Assembly (NCBI GenBank): GCA_016191305.1
Contig: JACPOX010000217.1
Coordinates: forward strand, 1-12,037
Length of the DNA stretch: 12,037 nt
Direction of reading: 5' to 3'
From: Legionella longbeachae
Lineage (GTDB): Bacteria > Pseudomonadota > Gammaproteobacteria > Legionellales > Legionellaceae
Each line of letters starts with the position of its first letter. The first letter of the stretch is position 1. Shown piece by piece: positions 6,998-12,037 of the stretch. Under the pieces are notes generated by a model. It did not search any database. It was not told the origin of the DNA and saw only the letters and a program-made list of their open reading frames with translations. The position numbers and the translations under genes were made by a program.

Positions 6998-7729
6998 ATG
7001 CTAACTCGCGTTATTGTCAATGGGTACAAAGGTAAAATGGGTTCCTTGGCTTGTGATGCCCTTAATAATCACCAAGACTTTGAATTGGTAGCCCAATTGA
7101 GTAAAGAGGATAATTTAGGCGAAGCGATAAAAGATACAAAAGCTCAGATCGTTGTTGATTTAACTCGCGCAGATTGTGTATACAAAAACAGTCAGATCAT
7201 TATAAATCATGGTGCTCATCCCGTTATTGGCAGCTCTGGACTTCTTCCTGATCAAATTCAAGAGTTAACCGCTCTGTGTGAAATTCGTCGACTAGGCGGT
7301 ATCATTGCCCCCAATTTTTCTATCAGCGCTGTTTTGATGATGATTTTCGCTGCCAAAGCAGCAGAATATTTCCCGGAAGTAGAAATTATTGAGACTCATC
7401 ATCAACAAAAACTCGATGCTCCTTCTGGTACCGCACTAAAAACCGCAGAAATGATTGCCCAGGCAAGAAAAAATCCTAAAAATAAATTGAATCTAAAAGA
7501 ATTAATTCCCGGCGCTCGTGGTGGATTGCACAATGATGTCAATATCCATTCTTTACGTTTGCCAGGAGTAATTGCACGTCAACAGGTTATTTTTGGTAGT
7601 ATTGGTGAAACTCTTACTATTACCGATGACTGTATCGATCGTCGCAGTTTTATGCCCGGTATCATTTTGTCCTGTCAGAAAGTGTTGGAATTAACTACTT
7701 TGATCTATGGACTTGAACATTTGCTTTAA
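6998..7729 (+). CDS. dapB: 4-hydroxy-tetrahydrodipicolinate reductase
   Basis: Reduces 4-hydroxy-tetrahydrodipicolinate with NAD(P)H in the diaminopimelate/lysine pathway, feeding peptidoglycan and protein synthesis. The N-terminal nucleotide-binding loop is GYKGKMG (9-15), followed by VIGSSG (76-81) and APNFSIS (104-110). The family signature E-I-I-E-T-H-H-x-x-K-L-D-A-P-S-G-T-A occupies 129-146. His134 and Lys138 match the catalytic pair of E. coli DapB (His159, Lys163), and S-G-T contacts the substrate. At 243 residues it is shorter than E. coli DapB (273) but within the family range; most of the difference lies before the signature. AAGGA lies 5 bases before the ATG. It is preceded by the interrupted small gene and converges on the SDR gene with 23 bases between stops. 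No partner dap gene is adjacent. Confidence 0.96.
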   Translation: MLTRVIVNGYKGKMGSLACDALNNHQDFELVAQLSKEDNLGEAIKDTKAQIVVDLTRADCVYKNSQIIINHGAHPVIGSSGLLPDQIQELTALCEIRRLGGIIAPNFSISAVLMMIFAAKAAEYFPEVEIIETHHQQKLDAPSGTALKTAEMIAQARKNPKNKLNLKELIPGARGGLHNDVNIHSLRLPGVIARQQVIFGSIGETLTITDDCIDRRSFMPGIILSCQKVLELTTLIYGLEHLL

Positions 7730-7739
7730 AACTCTAACC

Positions 7740-7772
7740 AAGAGATATCCTTTCACTCTTTTTGTTTTTTTT
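7740..7772 (+). terminator. Possible intrinsic terminator of dapB
   Basis: AAGAG (7740-7744) pairs with CTCTT (7756-7760) around an 11-base loop, and the strand continues TTTGTTTTTTTT. The stem is short and AT-rich but the T-tract is long. It lies just after the dapB stop and overlaps the last codons of the converging gene. Confidence 0.35.
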
Positions 7773-8640
7773 GAGCCAAATTTTCGTTCAATATTTGTAT
7801 TAGTCCCTCATGAAATGAAGGATGGTTTAAAACAACACTAAGTTCTTTTTTTATTTTTAAATTAGATACGCGACGATTGCTTAAATAGAACTCTTGTTCC
7901 CTTGGTGATAATGAAGCTTCTTCATACTGAATTAAAGGTAATGGTAACTGATTTAATAAAGAGGCAGCATATGCATCAACCACATGAGATGCGGCCGGTT
8001 CATCATCCGCTACATTATAAATGGATAAAGGATTTGGGATGTTTATTGAGGCAAGAATCACAGAAACAATATCATCAACATGTATGCGCGAAAATACCTG
8101 TTTCTCTTTAAAAATACTGTATTTTTTCCCAGATTGAATACGTTCCAGCGGATTTCTTCCTGCTCCATAAATTCCCGCCAATCGGAAAATATGTAAAGGG
8201 AGTTGGTTGCTTCTTGCATAAGAAAACCATGACTTTTCAGCCTCTAAACGTAATATTCCCGATGTGCTCTCAGGTCTACAAATACTTTCTTCATCAACCC
8301 AATTTCCTTGATAATCACCATAGACACCTGTAGAGGAAAGATAGCCTAACCACTCAATATGTGCAGCATGCCGCTTAATCATGTCTGAGTAATAAGTTAA
8401 TACGGGATCACCAATACCTGTAACAGGTGGCACACTAATCAAAAGATGCGTAGATTGACTAAGATAGTCTTCCATATCAGAAGCTTCAAAATCAATAAGC
8501 TTGATTACAGAAGGATGACTCGTTGTTTTTTTTCTTTCTTGACTTGTTGTTCCAATAACGTGATAGCCTAGGGAGATCAATTTCTGAGTGAGCCGATTGG
8601 CAGTGTAGCCGAAGCCAAATATAAAAAAAGTAGGAGTCAT
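7753..8640 (-). CDS. NAD(P)-dependent SDR-family (YeeZ-like) epimerase/dehydratase-type protein
   Basis: This 295-residue protein has a Rossmann fold of the extended or atypical short-chain dehydrogenase/reductase type. The dinucleotide-binding loop is at the very N-terminus, FGFGYTANRL (8-17), with a shortened glycine motif as in YeeZ-like proteins. Residues 100-108, Y-L-S-S-T-G-V-Y-G, form the active-site strand. The acidic W-V-D-E and the R-x-E-A-E stretch (114-117, 131-135) are also seen in that subgroup. The classical Y-x-x-x-K pair is not evident, so the chemistry cannot be inferred; HIFRLAGIYGAGRN (155-168) and RIHVDDIV are typical of sugar-nucleotide epimerase relatives. Its ATG overlaps the phr stop as ATGA, so the two are translationally coupled and coexpressed. 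Substrate is unknown. No signal peptide is seen; it should be cytosolic. Confidence 0.85.
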   Translation of the reverse strand: MTPTFFIFGFGYTANRLTQKLISLGYHVIGTTSQERKKTTSHPSVIKLIDFEASDMEDYLSQSTHLLISVPPVTGIGDPVLTYYSDMIKRHAAHIEWLGYLSSTGVYGDYQGNWVDEESICRPESTSGILRLEAEKSWFSYARSNQLPLHIFRLAGIYGAGRNPLERIQSGKKYSIFKEKQVFSRIHVDDIVSVILASINIPNPLSIYNVADDEPAASHVVDAYAASLLNQLPLPLIQYEEASLSPREQEFYLSNRRVSNLKIKKELSVVLNHPSFHEGLIQILNENLAQKKQKE

Positions 8641-10052
8641 GTGAATTTCCTTTTTAACTGATTGTAATAACTTAAAGCCGTTGTCCTTGCCTCATGATGA
8701 TTAATGATTGGCCTGGGATAGTTGGTATTTAAATAAATCTGTGCTGAATTAATAGATTCCCAAGGAGCATGGATTGATTGACTTTCTACTTGAGAGAGCT
8801 CAGGAACCCAATGACGAATATAACTGCCATCAGGATCAAATTTCTGACTTTGTAACACGGGATTGAAAATGCGAAAATAAGGTGCTGCATCAGCACCACA
8901 TCCTGCCACCCATTGCCAACTTGCACTATTATTTGCTAAATCCGCATCTACCAGAGTATCCAAAAACCAATCTGCTCCCAAACGCCAATCAATGAGTAAC
9001 CCCTTAGTAAGGAATGATGCAGCAATCATACGAACACGATTGTGCATATAGCCTGTTGCCCATAATTCCCTCATGCCCGCGTCTATTATTGGATAACCCG
9101 TTAAGCCCTTTTGCCAGCAGGATAATAATTGCTCGTCGTTTTGCCAAGGAAATGCATCAAATTCCCTCCTAAAGTTATCATAGGGGAGATTGGGAAAATG
9201 ATAAAGTAGATAAACTGAAAACTCCCTCCAGCCCAGCTCTGAAAGAAAATGTTCCTCTGATGATAAATCACAATTTGGATCAAGCTTTGCCAGTTCAATA
9301 GTTCTTAAAATTGTCCATGGACTGATTTCACCAAAATGCAGATGTGGTGATAAGCGTGATGTCGCATTCTTTATAGGAAAATCTCGATTCTTTTTATAAC
9401 CATTCAGATGGTGCTCGATAAATTCATGAAGTTTGTATTGCGCCCCCGTCTCTCCTGGAGTCCAATACTTACTAAATTGTGCGGCCCACTTGATGGTGGG
9501 TAATAAGCTCCAATCTCCAAGTACATCGCTCTGCACTTCAATTGCAGATGGGCTATGCTCTAAACACCTCGCGGGTTGAATATTAAGAATTTGTTTACAG
9601 TGTTTCCAGTAGGGAGTAAACACCTTAAAATAATCGCCGTTTTTATTTCTAATCGTCCAAGGTTCATGAAGCAAGCTTCCATTAAAACTTTGAACTTCAA
9701 TGCCCCCTTCTAACAAAGTTGCTTTAATCTTTTTATCACGCAAAATAGCAGCAGGCTCATAACAGCGATTCCAATATACTGCGCTCACAGAAATTTTCTT
9801 AACCAAGTCTAAGATGATCTCAAAGGGATCGCCTTTACGAAGAATGAGCTTTAATCCAAGTTGCATTAGGGAGTGGTTTAATGAAGTAAGACTATGATGA
9901 AGCCACCAGTCTTGTGCTCCTCCTAAAACACTATTTTTTTTATCATAAATATACAAAGGAATTACAAACTGATGATGAGAGCTCGCCTCAATAAACGCAG
10001 GATTATCGTTCAATCTTAAATCGTGTCGAAACCAGACTAATGCAATAGTCAT
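8637..10052 (-). CDS. phr: Deoxyribodipyrimidine (CPD) photolyase, class I
   Basis: Uses blue or near-UV light and reduced FAD to split cyclobutane pyrimidine dimers in DNA. I place the start at ATG 10052, giving M-T-I-A-L-V-W-F-R-H-D-L-R and 471 residues, almost exactly E. coli PhrB (472). The frame continues upstream to a TTG at 10142, but those 30 residues match nothing in the family. The N-terminal antenna-binding domain has Glu99 in R-C-Y-E-P, the position of the folate-contacting glutamate in E. coli. The FAD domain has TSRLSPHLHFGEISP (231-245), GWREF (274-278) and GYPIIDAGMREL (319-330). The electron-transfer tryptophans, Trp303, Trp356 and Trp379, have the E. coli spacing, and Asn375 near flavin N5 is kept. 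It should be active. It is followed by the SDR gene through an ATGA overlap and is divergent from the U-box gene. Confidence 0.95.
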   Translation of the reverse strand: MTIALVWFRHDLRLNDNPAFIEASSHHQFVIPLYIYDKKNSVLGGAQDWWLHHSLTSLNHSLMQLGLKLILRKGDPFEIILDLVKKISVSAVYWNRCYEPAAILRDKKIKATLLEGGIEVQSFNGSLLHEPWTIRNKNGDYFKVFTPYWKHCKQILNIQPARCLEHSPSAIEVQSDVLGDWSLLPTIKWAAQFSKYWTPGETGAQYKLHEFIEHHLNGYKKNRDFPIKNATSRLSPHLHFGEISPWTILRTIELAKLDPNCDLSSEEHFLSELGWREFSVYLLYHFPNLPYDNFRREFDAFPWQNDEQLLSCWQKGLTGYPIIDAGMRELWATGYMHNRVRMIAASFLTKGLLIDWRLGADWFLDTLVDADLANNSASWQWVAGCGADAAPYFRIFNPVLQSQKFDPDGSYIRHWVPELSQVESQSIHAPWESINSAQIYLNTNYPRPIINHHEARTTALSYYNQLKRKFT

Positions 10053-10231
10053 ATAAATCTCAAGCGGAAAACAATGTTCTAATTTATCAATTTCTCTAAT
10101 AAATTCATAGAAACAATAAGATTCATTATTTACCCTCGCCAATACGATTTTTTTGTGTTACAAATCGCGACATATTTAGGCAGACTAGACTCATATTAAA
10201 CGATTAAATTAATAAGTAGGACGGCTAAACA
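10053..10231. promoter_or_regulatory. Divergent control region of phr and the U-box gene
   Basis: This 179-base stretch must hold the promoters of both flanking genes. The U-box gene has AGGA (10218-10221) ten bases before its ATG. Three ATTAA units (10195, 10203, 10208) lie just upstream, at offsets of 8 and 5 bases. They recall half-sites for the Legionella effector regulator PmrA, but the known tandem spacing of 11 is not met, so I do not call an operator. No strong -35/-10 pair was found on either strand. Confidence 0.4.
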
Positions 10232-12037
10232 ATGAAAGAAAAATATAATCCACTTGCATCCCCCTTAAAATGGGAAAGAGCCCTAGAGTTACTTGAACAA
10301 AATCCGAATTATCTTAAGGAGCAAAGGGTCTTATTTCCGAGTCATTTTGGTGATATTGAGCGCTTAGAAAATATTTCAAAAATAATGAAGCTAGACGAAT
10401 ATGGCGCAATTCTAGAAATTTCACCACTTTCTAAAGCCATAGAAGGACTAGAAATCTATCCTTATGAAATAGGATTAATGTTATTGACCGATGCTCCTCA
10501 AAAATTAAACCGAAAAAAAATAGAGATCACTAGCGATTACTCCATAGAAAAGGAAGTATTGAATATATTGCGCCTACGTCGCGCTGGGGCACAAGTAATC
10601 CTACCAGAGCAAAAGGAAGAGAACGTCCTCAATGAGTTAAAACCCATAAAAATAAAAGAAGAATTACGTTGTCCATTAACGAAAAAAATCATGAATGAAC
10701 CGGTCATGTTAAGTAGTGGCGAAACATACGAAAAAGAGGCCATAATCAATTGGCTCAAAGAACACTCTATCGATCCAGTAACGAAAGAAGAATTGGAAGA
10801 CAAAAAATTTACAATAAACAAAGGCATCCAAAAAGCACTCCATCGTTTCTTAGAAAAAAACCCCGGCTTGAAAAACAGTTCTGAGTACTTTCACTCGGAG
10901 TCTATCACTAAAGAATTTCTCGAAGCGTTAAAGACAGGAAATATAGAACAACTGAAACGCCTAAATAGTGAAAATTCTTGGCTCTTAGAGGATAAGACTC
11001 AGCATAATTTTTATTTTCAACAAGTAAGCCTTGATGAAAAATCCACAACTGTGGAATGGTTCACACAAACATTAGGAAGTGACGTACTTCTTCTAAACTG
11101 CTTTCAAGATGGAGGAACACACTATTTTGAAGAACAATCAAATGACAAATCGCCCAACGAACTCATGAGCTTGATGAAAATATTGGGATTGAGCGAACAA
11201 GAAAAGAGCAGAATATTAGAACAAAAATGCAATAATATGAAGATACTACAACAAGAATGGGAAACCAAAGCCCATGAGTTAGAGCAAATACTGAAAAATA
11301 AAGAACAAGAACTTTTGGGCGCCCAAAAAGACGTCATTCAACGAAAAGAAAAATATAAATTTAAAATAGAAAATCTCAAAATAAAACTTTTCTTCGATCA
11401 TGCCCAAGACAACTTGAAACAAAAATTTAAAAATTCCCTGGAAGAAGTGACCTATTTATCAAAAATAGCTTACGAACGTAACACGTTTACAAATGAAGAT
11501 GTCACCCGCTTCTTGATACTCGTTAGTGAAGGAAATATTGAAGAAGCGCAAAAAATGCTGGAGAAGAGCCCAGAGTTAGCGCTTGCACAAGGCGATTTAA
11601 CCGATTTAGCTAAAAGAAATTTTAAAGGCATCACCGCATTTCAATACGCTGTATGGAACTTAGATGCACCAATGTGGACAATGATGCAAAATCTAAAAAA
11701 TACCCTCTTAACGCCAAAACAAGCAGCATTACAATATGACGCATTAAAACATCATCGTCCAGATATAACTAACGAACATGGTTGTCACTTTAACTTTGAT
11801 CCTTTACTCAAAGCTTATAATGACTTTTTAGCATACTTTGGTTTTCAAAGAAGTAACAACGGCGTTGTTAAAGACATAAACGAACATTGGGCAAAAGCTA
11901 TTGGAGGAGAACAAACCAAAGTACCTGCCTGGTATATTCATGCATTCTGTGAAGAAGGTTTAGGTGGAGCTAAGATCGGTATCGCGAAAAGAGACAAGAA
12001 ATATCTCGAGGAATTTTTAGCACCTGGATGTGGAACA
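10232..12037 (+). CDS. U-box domain protein, candidate secreted E3 ubiquitin ligase (3' end beyond the window)
   Basis: The frame opens at ATG 10232 and is uninterrupted for 602 codons to the right edge, so the C-terminus is missing. Residues 1-140 are helical and charged, with no recognised domain. Residues 143-213 form a U-box, the E2-binding fold of eukaryotic ubiquitin ligases. It has L-R-C-P-L-T (145-150), I-M-N-E-P-V (153-158), S-G-E-T-Y-E (162-167), W174 and D-P-V-T-K (181-185), closely following the layout of human CHIP. Residues about 318-410 are rich in Glu, Lys and Gln and look like a coiled coil. Residues 419 onward form a distinct region starting F-T-N-E-D-V-T-R-F-L, with one ankyrin-like helix pair and a Trp-rich stretch (F-Q-Y-A-V-W). 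No signal peptide or membrane segment is present, as expected for a type IV substrate. Legionella LubX and GobX are known U-box effectors; orthology with either is not claimed. Function as a Dot/Icm effector is inferred. Confidence 0.85.
   Translation, partial: MKEKYNPLASPLKWERALELLEQNPNYLKEQRVLFPSHFGDIERLENISKIMKLDEYGAILEISPLSKAIEGLEIYPYEIGLMLLTDAPQKLNRKKIEITSDYSIEKEVLNILRLRRAGAQVILPEQKEENVLNELKPIKIKEELRCPLTKKIMNEPVMLSSGETYEKEAIINWLKEHSIDPVTKEELEDKKFTINKGIQKALHRFLEKNPGLKNSSEYFHSESITKEFLEALKTGNIEQLKRLNSENSWLLEDKTQHNFYFQQVSLDEKSTTVEWFTQTLGSDVLLLNCFQDGGTHYFEEQSNDKSPNELMSLMKILGLSEQEKSRILEQKCNNMKILQQEWETKAHELEQILKNKEQELLGAQKDVIQRKEKYKFKIENLKIKLFFDHAQDNLKQKFKNSLEEVTYLSKIAYERNTFTNEDVTRFLILVSEGNIEEAQKMLEKSPELALAQGDLTDLAKRNFKGITAFQYAVWNLDAPMWTMMQNLKNTLLTPKQAALQYDALKHHRPDITNEHGCHFNFDPLLKAYNDFLAYFGFQRSNNGVVKDINEHWAKAIGGEQTKVPAWYIHAFCEEGLGGAKIGIAKRDKKYLEEFLAPGCGT

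Noticed and set aside
10053-10142. Upstream TTG start extending the photolyase by 30 residues
   Set aside because: The extension matches nothing in the family, while ATG 10052 gives the standard M-x-x-x-L-V-W-F-R-x-D-L-R opening and the length of E. coli PhrB.
10191-10213. ATTAA repeats before the U-box gene as a PmrA operator
   Set aside because: The offsets (8 and 5 bases) do not fit the 11-base tandem of known PmrA boxes, and such AT-rich words are common here.
10537-10827. Antisense open frame of 96 codons opposite the U-box
   Set aside because: The plus strand encodes a clear U-box here; the antisense product is low-complexity Ser/Phe-rich and has no ribosome-binding site that stands out.
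1-12037. CRISPR array, tRNA or rRNA genes, transposase or phage genes
   Set aside because: I saw no regularly spaced direct repeats, no tRNA-like cloverleaf, no conserved rRNA blocks, and no reading frame with transposase, integrase or phage structural motifs.

Overview
The window looks like a chromosomal segment from a Legionella species or a close relative. The DNA is AT-rich. It holds a tkt-gap-pgk cluster near a ProQ/FinO-domain protein that closely resembles the Legionella competence repressor RocC. It ends in a large U-box protein of the kind Legionella secretes into host cells. The genus call rests on gene content and remembered synteny, not on a database search.

Layout. Positions 1-1258 (minus) hold the 5' part of an unidentified multi-pass membrane protein that runs off the left edge. 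A 332-base divergent spacer separates it from a co-directional central-carbon cluster on the plus strand: tkt (1591-3588), gap (3724-4491) and pgk (4514-5704). This cluster shows three irregularities. A ~111-bp imperfect palindrome fills the tkt-gap spacer and supplies tkt's stop codon. The gap reading frame is intact but lacks about 75 residues of its NAD-binding domain. A second palindromic repeat follows pgk, right after an orphan ribosome-binding site and start codon, where I would expect pyk in L. pneumophila. Next come rocC (5843-6520, minus), a small YqaE/Pmp3-like membrane-protein gene interrupted by TGA (6769-6933, plus), and dapB (6998-7729, plus). Convergent to dapB is a minus-strand pair, phr (DNA photolyase) followed by an SDR-family gene, joined by an ATGA overlap. 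Divergent from phr, a U-box protein begins at 10232 and is still open at the right edge (602 codons visible).

How the genes fit together. Transketolase, GAPDH and PGK link the pentose-phosphate pathway to lower glycolysis/gluconeogenesis. The gap deletion should disable NAD binding, so either the triose-phosphate step is supplied elsewhere or the deletion is a sequence or assembly artefact. RocC would control natural transformation through an sRNA. DapB serves lysine/diaminopimelate synthesis and Phr repairs UV damage. The U-box protein is most simply read as a candidate Dot/Icm effector acting as an E3 ubiquitin ligase in the host. Its ~185-residue C-terminal region is the least explained coding sequence here. 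No rRNA, tRNA, CRISPR array or transposase gene was seen.
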